From: Alkalihalobacillus alcalophilus ATCC 27647 = CGMCC 1.3604
GTDB taxonomy: Bacteria > Bacillota > Bacilli > Bacillales > Bacillaceae_D
Reading direction: 5' to 3'
NCBI RefSeq assembly: GCF_000292245.2
Contig: NZ_ALPT02000053.1
Location: 1 to 29,270, forward strand
Length of the DNA: 29,270 nucleotides
This document shows positions 17,026-25,221 of this stretch, piece after piece. The notes under the pieces are model-generated. The model was not told where the DNA came from. It did not search any database and saw nothing but the letters and a program-made list of their open reading frames with translations. Position 1 is the first letter of the stretch. Every line of letters begins with the position of its first letter. The position numbers and the translations under genes were made by a program.

Positions 17026-18741
17026 TTAGTCTTCCATTGTTGATAAGTCACCTGTTGGCAGGTCAAGCTCCCAAGCCTTCAGTACACGTCTCATAATTTT
17101 TCCACTACGCGTTTTTGGTAGTTTTTCACGGAATTCAATTTCTCTTGGTGCTGCGTGTGCAGAAAGCCCGTTTTTAACAAATACACGAATTTCTTCTCTT
17201 AACTCATCCGTAACCTCATACCCGTCACGTAATGCGATAAAGGCTTTAATAATTTCACCACGGACCGGATCCGGTTTTCCAATAACCCCGGCCTCAGCAA
17301 TCGCTGGATGCTCGACAAGCTTACTTTCGACTTCAAATGGTCCAACTCGCTCCCCAGAGGTCATAATCACGTCATCAACACGTCCTTGGAACCAGAAGTA
17401 GCCATCTTCATCCATATAGGCAGAGTCTCCTGATACGTACCAGCCATCAATCTCAAAATAGCTGTTATACTTCGGCTCGTTTTTCCAAATCGCTCTCATC
17501 ATTGATGGCCAACCTTTTTTAATGGCTAGGTTACCCATCCGATTAGGAGGAAGCACATTACCTTGGTTATCAATAATCGCTGCTTCAACACCTGGAATCG
17601 GTTTACCCATTGAACCAGGACGGATTTCCATTGCTGGATAATTACAAATTAACTGAGCACCCGTTTCTGTCATCCACCACGTATCATGAATTCGTAAATT
17701 AAATACTTTCATCCCCCAACGAACAACTTCTGGGTTTAGCGGTTCCCCAACACTTAATACGTGACGAACGCTTGATAAATCGTATTTTTCTACAACGGTA
17801 TCACCAGCACTCATAAGCATTCTAAAAGCAGTTGGTGCACTATACCAAACGGTTACATTATATTTTTGTAATGTTTCATACCAATCTGCTGGGCTAAAAC
17901 GTCCACCTTTTACGACATTCGTTACACCAGCAAGCCATGGTCCAAAAATACCGTAAGATGTTCCAGTTACCCAACCTGGGTCAGCTGTACACCAGTAGAC
18001 ATCTTCTTCTTTTAAATCTAGTACCCATTTAGCCGTTTGGTAATGTTGGATCATCGCATTGTGAACATGAAGGACACCTTTAGGTTTTCCAGTAGAGCCA
18101 GATGTGTAATGTAAAATTAATGGATCTTCAAGATCAACCCATTCTACTTCGAACTCATCACTTGCTTTATTAAATTGGCTTAAGAAATCAACAATTTTGT
18201 CGTCTTCTTTTACTTTATCATCAATGATTAGAATTTTTTCTAGTGCTGGTAAATCCCCGACTGGCACACGTTCCAATAACGCTGGTGTTGTAACTAATAC
18301 TTTTGCTTCACTATCTTCCAGACGATCTCTTACCGCACCTTCCATAAATGCCTCAAAAAGAGGTCCAACAATAGCTCCTAATTTAATCGTTCCTAATAGA
18401 GCAAAATAGAGCTCAGGTGAACGTGGCATAAAAATAAAAACACGATCTCCTTTTTCTACTCCTACTTCTTTTAAAACATTTGCCGCTTTATTTGAATTTC
18501 GTTTCATTTCTTCATATGTAAACGACTCATCTCGTTTAGCATCATTATAATATAACGCAATTTGTGAAGCCTTTTCGCCAACAGCATGACGATCGATTGC
18601 TTCATAAGCTAAATTGACTTTTCCCGTATCATTCCAAGAGAATTGCTCTTTCACTGATTCCCAATTGAACGACTTTACAGCCTCATCATAGTCTTTTAAA
18701 TTGTAGTTCCCATTTACAGATGGAAGCGCTTGCACTTTCAT
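17026..18741 (-). CDS. acsA: acetyl-CoA synthetase
   Basis: This 571-residue AMP-forming ligase makes acetyl-CoA from acetate, ATP and CoA via acetyl-AMP. The adenylation motif is YTSGSTGKPKG (212-222), with WWMTETG and YVSGDSAY further on. The C-terminal PKTRSGKIMRR contains Lys548, equivalent to the lysine acetylated by AcuA in B. subtilis, so reversible inactivation should operate here. Length is nearly identical to B. subtilis AcsA. ATG 18741 follows AGAGGA. It is divergent from acuABC, with a strong own promoter at 18807-18779 and a cre-like site inside its first codons. Confidence 0.97.
   Translation of the reverse strand: MKVQALPSVNGNYNLKDYDEAVKSFNWESVKEQFSWNDTGKVNLAYEAIDRHAVGEKASQIALYYNDAKRDESFTYEEMKRNSNKAANVLKEVGVEKGDRVFIFMPRSPELYFALLGTIKLGAIVGPLFEAFMEGAVRDRLEDSEAKVLVTTPALLERVPVGDLPALEKILIIDDKVKEDDKIVDFLSQFNKASDEFEVEWVDLEDPLILHYTSGSTGKPKGVLHVHNAMIQHYQTAKWVLDLKEEDVYWCTADPGWVTGTSYGIFGPWLAGVTNVVKGGRFSPADWYETLQKYNVTVWYSAPTAFRMLMSAGDTVVEKYDLSSVRHVLSVGEPLNPEVVRWGMKVFNLRIHDTWWMTETGAQLICNYPAMEIRPGSMGKPIPGVEAAIIDNQGNVLPPNRMGNLAIKKGWPSMMRAIWKNEPKYNSYFEIDGWYVSGDSAYMDEDGYFWFQGRVDDVIMTSGERVGPFEVESKLVEHPAIAEAGVIGKPDPVRGEIIKAFIALRDGYEVTDELREEIRVFVKNGLSAHAAPREIEFREKLPKTRSGKIMRRVLKAWELDLPTGDLSTMED
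18721..18734 (-). promoter_or_regulatory. candidate cre (CcpA operator) in the start of acsA
   Basis: TGCAAGCGCTTCCA (minus strand) matches the cre consensus TGWAANCGNTNWCA at all but the two W positions and has a perfect AAGCGCTT core. It lies about 38-51 bases downstream of the predicted acsA start point. A downstream cre at a similar distance mediates glucose repression of B. subtilis acsA, as I recall it. Confidence 0.55.
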
Positions 18742-18778
18742 TTAACATCTTCCTCTCTTATTTTCAATTTACAAAATT

Positions 18779-18807
18779 ATTATATAACATCCTGAAAATT
18801 TATTCAA
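18779..18807 (-). promoter_or_regulatory. acsA SigA promoter
   Basis: On the minus strand TTGAAT (18807-18802), a 17-base spacer and TATAAT (18784-18779) form a near-consensus promoter. Transcription would start near 18772. Confidence 0.8.
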
Positions 18808-18873
18808 TTTAAAATGTTCAATTATGACAAAAAACTGTCAATTTAATATTTTGAAAAGTTCATCTTTTCTTTA

Positions 18874-18882
18874 TGTTATGAT
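18874..18882 (+). promoter_or_regulatory. candidate acuABC promoter, extended -10
   Basis: TGTTATGAT is an extended -10 about 45 bases before acuA. TTGAAA at 18851-18856 is 20 bases upstream of the -10 hexamer, a poor spacing. No good cre lies between it and acuA. Confidence 0.45.
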
Positions 18883-18928
18883 AAACTCAAGATGTGAAAT
18901 AGCTTTTTAAAGGTGGTTACAAATAAAG

Positions 18929-19561
18929 ATGATACATCATAAAACCTATGCCAAAACCGAAATACCTTATCAGGATCGAACGATTATACTAGAAGGGCCT
19001 GTTCCAGCCGAACGACTAGCAACCTATCATTTTCACGAAGATTTAACTTCTTTTAGACCTGTTAAAGAACAGAAAGAAGCATTATTAGAAATTGCTGAAT
19101 TACCTGAAGGTCGAATCAATATTATTCGTGACGAAGAAACCGTTGTAGGTTATGTGACATTCCATTATCCCGACCCACTAGAACGATGGTCAGAGGGAAA
19201 TATTGAGAACTTAATTGAGTTAGGAGCTATTGAAATCGCTCCAGATTATCGACGAGTTCGGGCTGGAAAAACGATGCTAGAATTATCGGTTCAAGATCCC
19301 ATTATGGAAGATTATATTCTTATTACAACTGAATATTATTGGCATTGGGATCTTAAAGGAAGCGGTTTAGATGTATGGGAATATCGAAAAATGATGGAAA
19401 AAATGATGAATGCTGGGGGACTTATTTGGTTTGCCACAGACGATCCGGAGATTAGTTCTCATCCTGCAAACTGCTTAATGGCACGGATCGGAAAAAATGT
19501 AAAACCAGAAACCATTCAAGAATTTGATCAACTACGGTTTCAAAACCGATTTATGTATTAA
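18929..19561 (+). CDS. acuA: acetoin utilization protein AcuA, GNAT acetyltransferase
   Basis: This 210-residue GNAT-family protein acetylates and inactivates acetyl-CoA synthetase in B. subtilis. The N-acetyltransferase core includes the acetyl-CoA-binding stretch EIAPDYRRVRAGKTML (about residues 104-119), in the place of the Q/RxxGxG/A loop. The divergent acsA gene supplies its substrate. The start is ATG 18929, with AAAGGTGG about 12 bases upstream, a wide spacing. It is the first gene of acuABC, 22 bases before acuB. Confidence 0.93.
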   Translation: MIHHKTYAKTEIPYQDRTIILEGPVPAERLATYHFHEDLTSFRPVKEQKEALLEIAELPEGRINIIRDEETVVGYVTFHYPDPLERWSEGNIENLIELGAIEIAPDYRRVRAGKTMLELSVQDPIMEDYILITTEYYWHWDLKGSGLDVWEYRKMMEKMMNAGGLIWFATDDPEISSHPANCLMARIGKNVKPETIQEFDQLRFQNRFMY

Positions 19562-19583
19562 TAATTTAAGGAAGTGACGTTCA

Positions 19584-20228
19584 ATGATTGTAGAAGAAAT
19601 CATGCAAAAAGAAGTCATTACTTTACAAATAAACGCAACAATTCAAGAAGCCATTCAGACACTTGAAGAAAACCGAATCCGTCATTTACCGATTATGAAT
19701 GAAAATAACCATTTAGTTGGCATTATTTCCGACCGGGATATTCGTGATGCAAGACCATCTATTTTTTCAAACAAACAGGATGATGATGTATTAAGTCAGC
19801 CAATTACTAATCTAATGACCACAAATGTGATTACGGCTCACCCTCTTGACTTTATTCAAGATGCTTCTTCTATCTTTTATTCTCATCGAGTCGGTTGTTT
19901 ACCAATCTTAGACAACCAAAAATTAGTCGGCATTATTACTGAAAAAGAAGTTCTTTATTGTTTAACTGAATTAATTGGTGCTCATCAACCAAGCTCACAT
20001 ATTGAAATTAAAGTACCTAATAAAATGGGAGTACTTGCAGATGTAGCCTCTATTTTTAAAAACTATAAAATAAATATCATTAGTGTGATCGTCCGTCCAT
20101 GTGACAACCAAGGAGACAAAATACTTATTTTTCGTATCCAAACGATCGACCCAAGACGTGTCATCCAAGAAATTCATGCAGCTGGATATGAAGTATTGTG
20201 GCCAAGCATCCCAGGAGGAACAAGATGA
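19584..20228 (+). CDS. acuB: acetoin utilization protein AcuB, CBS-ACT protein
   Basis: This is a 214-residue cytosolic protein with two CBS motifs (about 1-60 and 75-135; MQKEVITLQ...GIISDRDIRDA and NVITAHPLD...GIITEKEVL) and a C-terminal ACT domain (about 138-210, HIEIKVPNKMGVLADVASIF). CBS pairs usually sense adenine nucleotides. The family is linked to the AcsA acetylation circuit, but its exact role is not established. AAGGAAGTG precedes ATG 19584. Its stop overlaps the acuC start by four bases (ATGA). Confidence 0.93.
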   Translation: MIVEEIMQKEVITLQINATIQEAIQTLEENRIRHLPIMNENNHLVGIISDRDIRDARPSIFSNKQDDDVLSQPITNLMTTNVITAHPLDFIQDASSIFYSHRVGCLPILDNQKLVGIITEKEVLYCLTELIGAHQPSSHIEIKVPNKMGVLADVASIFKNYKINIISVIVRPCDNQGDKILIFRIQTIDPRRVIQEIHAAGYEVLWPSIPGGTR

Positions 20229-21427
20229 CTTTACAATCTGCCTTTATTTATTCATCCGAACAACTAGGCTACCGATTTAATGATAACCATCCTTTTAATC
20301 ATATGCGTTTGCAACTAACATACGATCTATTAAAAAATTCAGCTGCTCTTGATGAGACGAACATCTTAAAACCTCGAATGGCAACCGACGAAGAAATTGC
20401 TTATGTACATCATCAAGATTATATTGACGCTGTAAAAAAAGCAGGAGAAGATACCATTGATGCCCATACTGCCGATTGTTATGGTCTAGATACTGAAGAT
20501 ACTCCTATTTTTAAAAACATGCATCAAGCATCTGCTTTATTAGTTGGTGGTACATTAACAGCCGTTGAAGCAGTCATGAGTGGCCAGTTTCAACATGCCC
20601 TCCATCTTGGCGGCGGCCTACACCACGGATTCCGTGGCAAAGCTTCTGGTTTTTGTATTTATAATGATAGTGCGATTGCCATTGAGTATTTAAAAAGACA
20701 TTATCAAGCACGCGTTTTATATATTGATACAGATGCTCATCATGGCGATGGCGTGCAATTTGCTTTTTATGACGATCCATCTGTTTGTACATTAAGCATC
20801 CATGAAACAGGTCGTTATTTATTCCCTGGTACTGGACAAACAAATGAAATTGGTTCAGGACATGGATATGGTTATTCAATTAATGTACCAATCGATGCAT
20901 TTACTGAGGATGATTCTTTTTTAGAAGTTTATGAAACCGCTCTCCGAGAAGTCATTGAGTTTTTTAAACCTGATGTGATCTTGACACAAAATGGAGCAGA
21001 TGCTCACTTTCAAGATCCATTAACACATTTATCCGTCTCTTTAAAAAGCTTTCATTATATCCCTAAACTTGCACATGAACTGGCCCATGAATATTGTAAT
21101 GGGAAATGGATTGCTGTTGGTGGAGGTGGTTATGATATTTGGGATGTCGTCCCTCGTGCTTGGAGCTCTATCTGGCTAGAAATGAGTGAGCAAACCCATC
21201 TGTTCCAACAGAAGATTCCGACATCGTGGATTAATAAATGGGAAAAGGATGCTCCTTGCCCATTGCCACGAACATGGCTTGATGATCCGAATAAATTTCC
21301 GAGCATCCCAAGAAGGGCAGAAATCACCGAAAAGAACCGAAAAACGTTAGAACATGCCCTTCTTCACATCCGCAGGGAAGCATCATCAAACTCAAAAGCA
21401 AAAAAGCTAAACCTCGACTCCTTTTAA
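20225..21427 (+). CDS. acuC: acetoin utilization protein AcuC, class I-type protein deacetylase
   Basis: This 400-residue zinc hydrolase of the histone deacetylase superfamily removes the acetyl group from AcsA in B. subtilis. Active-site landmarks are present: GGGLHHGF (His pair), YIDTDAHHGDG (zinc-binding Asp and His), QNGADAH (second zinc Asp) and the GGGGYD loop with the catalytic Tyr. ATG 20225 overlaps the acuB stop as ATGA, with AGGAGG seven bases before it. The upstream TTG at 20198 lies inside acuB and I rejected it. It is the last gene of the operon; the terminator stem begins inside its final codons. Confidence 0.95.
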   Translation: MTLQSAFIYSSEQLGYRFNDNHPFNHMRLQLTYDLLKNSAALDETNILKPRMATDEEIAYVHHQDYIDAVKKAGEDTIDAHTADCYGLDTEDTPIFKNMHQASALLVGGTLTAVEAVMSGQFQHALHLGGGLHHGFRGKASGFCIYNDSAIAIEYLKRHYQARVLYIDTDAHHGDGVQFAFYDDPSVCTLSIHETGRYLFPGTGQTNEIGSGHGYGYSINVPIDAFTEDDSFLEVYETALREVIEFFKPDVILTQNGADAHFQDPLTHLSVSLKSFHYIPKLAHELAHEYCNGKWIAVGGGGYDIWDVVPRAWSSIWLEMSEQTHLFQQKIPTSWINKWEKDAPCPLPRTWLDDPNKFPSIPRRAEITEKNRKTLEHALLHIRREASSNSKAKKLNLDSF

Positions 21428-21452
21428 GAGTGTGATGGTTTAGCTCTTTTTG
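21401..21452 (+). terminator. acuABC terminator
   Basis: AGCTAAACC (about 21405-21413) pairs with GGTTTAGCT (about 21438-21446), with an inner ACTC/GAGT stem, and is followed by CTTTTT. It overlaps the acuC stop codon. Confidence 0.8.
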
Positions 21453-21473
21453 GCTTATAGTTTATTTGCTAAT

Positions 21474-22169
21474 TTAAAGTTTTATTAACATTTTACAAAC
21501 AAAATCATGGGATTGTTTACTTGCTAATTTTGTAAAATCAGCAAAGCTTAACGATGCTTCTCCGTTCGCTTTATCAGATATGGAACGAATAATGACAAAA
21601 GGCACGTCATTCAATGCTGCTACCTGTGCCACTGCCGCCCCTTCCATCTCCACACAAACACCATCAAATTCTTCTCGTAACGCAACCACTTTATCGCGAT
21701 CCGCCACAAATTGATCCCCACTTAAGACACGTCCTTTAATCACTTCAGCCACAGATAGTTCAATCGCTGCCTGTTCAGCAATTTCAACTAAAACAGGATC
21801 GGCCACAAAATCAGAGGTTCCTTCCTGCATCGGAATTTCACCTTTTTTAAAACCTAAAGCACTTCCATCAATGTCATGCTGCATTGCACTTGTTGATACG
21901 ACAATATCCCCTACATTTAATGCCTCTAATAAACCTCCAGCAACCCCAGTGAATATTAAATGAGTTATTTTATATGTATCAATTAAAATTTGTGTCGTTA
22001 AAGCTGCATTTACTTTTCCTACTCCTGATTTACATAAGACAATATCATGCTCCAACATCAAACCCTCATAAAAGGTAACACCCGCTTTATTTGACTCAAG
22101 CTGAATATCCATTTCCGCTTTCATTTGTTCAATTTCTTCTTGCATTGCTCCAATAATTCCAACCTTCAT
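21474..22169 (-). CDS. mtnN: 5'-methylthioadenosine / S-adenosylhomocysteine nucleosidase
   Basis: This 231-residue cytosolic enzyme cleaves the N-glycosidic bond of MTA and SAH, releasing adenine, for methionine salvage and recycling after methyl transfer. It begins MKVGIIGAMQEEIEQM, with the catalytic Glu in MQEE, and has FTGVAGG, the GDQFVAD segment, VEMEGAAVAQ and the catalytic Asp in IRSISDKA. ATG 22169 is chosen because GGTGG then lies six bases upstream; TTG 22172 would be only three bases away. Length matches B. subtilis MtnN. It is convergent with acuC and downstream of motS, with 156 bases between. Nothing recognisable lies in that gap apart from the motS terminator. Confidence 0.96.
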   Translation of the reverse strand: MKVGIIGAMQEEIEQMKAEMDIQLESNKAGVTFYEGLMLEHDIVLCKSGVGKVNAALTTQILIDTYKITHLIFTGVAGGLLEALNVGDIVVSTSAMQHDIDGSALGFKKGEIPMQEGTSDFVADPVLVEIAEQAAIELSVAEVIKGRVLSGDQFVADRDKVVALREEFDGVCVEMEGAAVAQVAALNDVPFVIIRSISDKANGEASLSFADFTKLASKQSHDFVCKMLIKL

Positions 22170-22298
22170 CAATGACCACCTCGCTACATTTACTATGAAT
22201 ATCCTTTATTAGTTTATCTCTTTTTTTCTTTAGGTGAAAGTCTATTGTTCTAAAACCTATTTGCTTTATGTTTCTAAACAAATTTAATAACTAAATAA

Positions 22299-22324
22299 AC
22301 CCAAGGAATATTGTCTCCTCGGGT
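22299..22324 (-). terminator. motPS terminator
   Basis: On the minus strand ACCCGAGGA pairs with TTCCTTGGGT around a short loop and is followed by TTTATTT. It begins immediately after the motS stop. Confidence 0.65.
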
Positions 22325-22325
22325 C

Positions 22326-23063
22326 TTAATAAGTATCATCCTCTTCATAAGTCGGATCAGAAATAATGATGACAACACGACGATTCACTTGTAGGTTTTC
22401 GTTCGTCGTATTCGGAACAACAGGTCGTGTATCCCCATACCCCGTTGCCATAAAACGATTCGGATCGACTTCATTATTGTCAATTAAAAATCGAATCACA
22501 CTACTTGCTCTCGCACCTGAAAGCTCCCAGTTTGAAGGGTATCTTACCGTTGAAATCGGTCGATTGTCCGTGTGCCCTTCGACTTTAATCATATTCGGAA
22601 TTGCTTCAATTAAAGTCCCAACCTTTTCTAAAAAAGGCTTGGCTTCATCTAAAAGCCTTGCTTCCCCTGATTCAAAGGTCAACCTCTCTTGCAAGACAAG
22701 GACAACTCCACGATCATCTCGAGTCACTGAAATATGCTCAGATAGCTCATTATTAGAAATAAACTCATCTACCTCTTTTAGCAGTTCATCCATTTTGATC
22801 TCTTCAGCCATTTCAAAGCTTTCGGTGAACTCAGCTTCATTGACATCTCGATCAGGATGCTCAAATTCAATCATGGATGGCATAAAATCAAATACTTGCC
22901 TTTGATTAAATGAATCTGCCATAGCCCGAAAACGTTGATTGTCGATTTCTGACATCGAAAATAACATAACAAAAAACACTAAAATCAACGTCATTAAATC
23001 AGAAAACGTGACCATCCATTTTGGTGCACCTTTTTCAGGTACTTGTTTTCTACGCCTCAGCAT
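22326..23063 (-). CDS. motS: flagellar motor stator protein MotS
   Basis: This 245-residue stator B subunit works with MotP to couple Na+ flow to flagellar rotation. One transmembrane helix (WMVTFSDLMTLILVFFVMLF) contains the ion-binding Asp22. A C-terminal OmpA-like peptidoglycan-binding domain (about 125-240) carries VEGHTDNRPI and NWELSGARAS. The SDLMTLILVFF helix resembles MotS (sodium type) more than MotB. ATG 23063 is preferred because AAGGTGA lies five bases upstream; GTG 23072 would lack one. It overlaps motP by 14 bases. The region after the helix is acidic, in keeping with MotS proteins of alkaliphiles. Confidence 0.93.
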   Translation of the reverse strand: MLRRRKQVPEKGAPKWMVTFSDLMTLILVFFVMLFSMSEIDNQRFRAMADSFNQRQVFDFMPSMIEFEHPDRDVNEAEFTESFEMAEEIKMDELLKEVDEFISNNELSEHISVTRDDRGVVLVLQERLTFESGEARLLDEAKPFLEKVGTLIEAIPNMIKVEGHTDNRPISTVRYPSNWELSGARASSVIRFLIDNNEVDPNRFMATGYGDTRPVVPNTTNENLQVNRRVVIIISDPTYEEDDTY

Positions 23064-23862
23064 TTTGTTCACCTTGTGACATAATTACTTCTTCTTTTTT
23101 GGGTTTTTGACGATTAAAGGCGTTTAGTTTTTCTTGAAGAATTTTCGGATTTTGACCAGATTGAACGCCAATAACCCCTTCAATAATGATTTGCTTTAAG
23201 AACACTTCCTCTTCTGTTTTATTCGCAAGCTTAGCAGCCATTGGTGTAAAAATTAAGTTTGCGAGTACAGCCCCATATAAAGTAGTGATCATCGCTATAG
23301 CCATTGCGGGTCCTAACAAGGCGGGATCGTCCATATTTTGTAGCATTAATACTAGCCCAATTAACGTCCCAATCATCCCCCAAGCAGGTGCATATTCTGA
23401 CGCTCGTTCAAAAATAGAGCGGGCATGTCGGTGACGGTCTTCCATCGCAATCACTTCAGCCATTAAAATATCTTTAATCACATCCTGCTCAATCCCATCA
23501 ACCGCGAGCAAGATTCCTTTTTTAATAAAACGGTCTTCTACTTCTTCAACACCTGCTTCAAGGGCAAGCAAGCCTTCTCTCCTTGCCTTACTTGACAATT
23601 CAACAAAAGTATCGATCAATTCCCCTATATTTTGTTCATTCGTTCTAAATACTTCAATCATCATCTTTGGAACAATTAAAATCTCTTTTAAAGAAAAGTT
23701 AACGACAAGTGCCGCTAACAATCCACCAAGTACGATAAAAATAGACGCCAAGTCCACAAATACTCCAAGACCACTAGGCCCTGCACTGGCGATTATCGCC
23801 ATAAGGAGTACTGTCAGCCCTAAAAATAACCCTATTGGTGTCATCAGATCTAGCTTTTTCAT
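23050..23862 (-). CDS. motP: flagellar motor stator protein MotP
   Basis: This 270-residue stator A subunit has four transmembrane helices: two near the N-terminus (LMTPIGLFLGLTVLLMAII, FVDLASIFIVLGGLLAALVV) and two near 155-210 (APAWGMIGTLIGLVLMLQNM, AIAMITTLYGAVLANLIF). The intervening cytoplasmic loop contacts the rotor and carries many charged residues. It is first of the motPS pair, 33 bases after ccpA, so it is probably transcribed from ccpA as in B. subtilis. GGGAGTGG precedes ATG 23862. No other flagellar genes are in the window. Confidence 0.94.
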   Translation of the reverse strand: MKKLDLMTPIGLFLGLTVLLMAIIASAGPSGLGVFVDLASIFIVLGGLLAALVVNFSLKEILIVPKMMIEVFRTNEQNIGELIDTFVELSSKARREGLLALEAGVEEVEDRFIKKGILLAVDGIEQDVIKDILMAEVIAMEDRHRHARSIFERASEYAPAWGMIGTLIGLVLMLQNMDDPALLGPAMAIAMITTLYGAVLANLIFTPMAAKLANKTEEEVFLKQIIIEGVIGVQSGQNPKILQEKLNAFNRQKPKKEEVIMSQGEQNAEA

Positions 23863-23895
23863 ATTCCACTCCCTGCCTGAATTAAACTTCTACAG

Positions 23896-24897
23896 TTACG
23901 ATTTAGTTGAACTTCTAAATTCTATACGGTGTGGTAATACGACAATATGATCGTCAAGCTCTTCTTTATTCATGTACTTCGTCAGTAAACGCATTGAAAC
24001 AGCTCCAATGTCATACATCGGCTGAACAACGGTGGTTAATGTAGGCCGGACCATCGTTGCAAGACGAGTATTATCAAAACCGATCACTTCAAAGTCCTCT
24101 GGAATTTGAAAACCGCGGTCCTGTGCTCCATGAATAACACCGAGAGCCATTTCATCATTTGCAGCAAATATCGCTGTCGGCTTGTCCGCAAGGTTAACAA
24201 ACTTCTCCATTGCTTCGATCCCTGAATCATACGTGTAATCACCAAGAACAACTAATTCTTCGTCAAACTCAATATTGGCATCCTCTAAAGCAGAACGGTA
24301 GCCGGCAAATTTCTGAAACCCATTAACAGGATCATCAAGTGAACCTGAAAGCATTCCGATTTTTTGGTGGCCTTTTTCCGTTAATGATTGTATTGCATCA
24401 TAGGCAGCTTGCTTGTAATCAATGTTAACAGATGGGATTTCCTTATCCGTATCTAATGTTGCAGCTAGCACAACTGGCACAGGTGAACGTTTAAATTGCT
24501 CCACATGCTCTTCTGTAATCTGACTTCCCATAAAGACAATTCCATCTACTTGTTTTTCTAATAAAGTATTGATGAGATGGATTTCTTTATCTTCGTTTTG
24601 GTCAGAGTTACATAAAATGATATTATATTTATACATCGTCGCAATGTCTTCAATACCTCGTGCAAGTTCAGCAAAAAAGATATTAGATATATCTGGAATA
24701 ATAACCCCTACCGTCGTCGTTTTTTTGCTTGCAAGTCCTCGAGCTACAGCGTTTGGACGATAACCTAAACGCTCAATCGCTTCTAGCACTTTCTTTCTTG
24801 TTGTCGGCTTTACATTTGGATTGCCATTTACTACACGTGAAACAGTTGCCATCGAAACACCTGCTTCTCTTGCTACATCGTAAATTGTCGTATTCAC
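23896..24897 (-). CDS. ccpA: catabolite control protein A
   Basis: This 333-residue LacI/GalR-family regulator binds cre sites together with HPr-Ser46-P to repress or activate carbon metabolism genes. The helix-turn-helix is TIYDVAREAGVSMATVSRVVNG, with the hinge helix PNAVARGLAS and a periplasmic-binding-like effector domain to the C-terminus (RIEFRSSTKS). The start is GTG 24897, with GGAGG six bases before it. The in-frame ATG at 24918 lies upstream of that ribosome binding site and would add residues (MKKRRIT) not found in the family. It is closely packed with motPS downstream. acsA in this window is a likely target. Confidence 0.97.
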   Translation of the reverse strand: MNTTIYDVAREAGVSMATVSRVVNGNPNVKPTTRKKVLEAIERLGYRPNAVARGLASKKTTTVGVIIPDISNIFFAELARGIEDIATMYKYNIILCNSDQNEDKEIHLINTLLEKQVDGIVFMGSQITEEHVEQFKRSPVPVVLAATLDTDKEIPSVNIDYKQAAYDAIQSLTEKGHQKIGMLSGSLDDPVNGFQKFAGYRSALEDANIEFDEELVVLGDYTYDSGIEAMEKFVNLADKPTAIFAANDEMALGVIHGAQDRGFQIPEDFEVIGFDNTRLATMVRPTLTTVVQPMYDIGAVSMRLLTKYMNKEELDDHIVVLPHRIEFRSSTKS

Positions 24898-24945
24898 TGT
24901 TATCCTCCTTTTTTTCACGTACCTTGATAAAAATATGTATAATTT

Positions 24946-24974
24946 ATCATACGATACTACGGGGAGGTCCGCAA
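24946..24974 (-). promoter_or_regulatory. candidate ccpA promoter
   Basis: On the minus strand TTGCGG (24974-24969), a 17-base spacer and TATGAT (24951-24946) lie about 50 bases before the ccpA start. Read-through from aroA may also contribute. The rest of the 324-bp gap 24898-25221 holds only the aroA terminator. Confidence 0.45.
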
Positions 24975-25182
24975 TGTCTTTACATTACTTATATCGACAA
25001 CTTTCGTAATCTTTTCAACAAAATTTCACGAAAATCACTTTCCCCGCTTTTTTCCAATTTTTTATTCATGACTTTTCCTTAAAAACACTCTATTCCTTAC
25101 TATTATGTGCTCTTTATCGCTAGAAAACACTTCACTTCAAAATAATTTACATTCATTCCCTTTCACAAAATATGTAAAAGAC

Positions 25183-25203
25183 AGCCCTTTTATTAAAAGG
25201 GCT
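25183..25203 (-). terminator. aroA terminator
   Basis: AGCCCTTTT and AAAAGGGCT form a perfect 9-bp stem with a three-base loop. On the minus strand it is followed by GTCTTTTAC, a modest T-run, so termination may be partial and allow read-through to ccpA. Confidence 0.65.
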
Positions 25204-25221
25204 GATCTTCATCTATCTTTA

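Noticed and set aside
18793..18806. second cre in the acsA-acuA spacer (TGAAAATTTATTCA)
   Set aside because: It lacks the central CG required by the cre consensus; it is an AT-rich look-alike.
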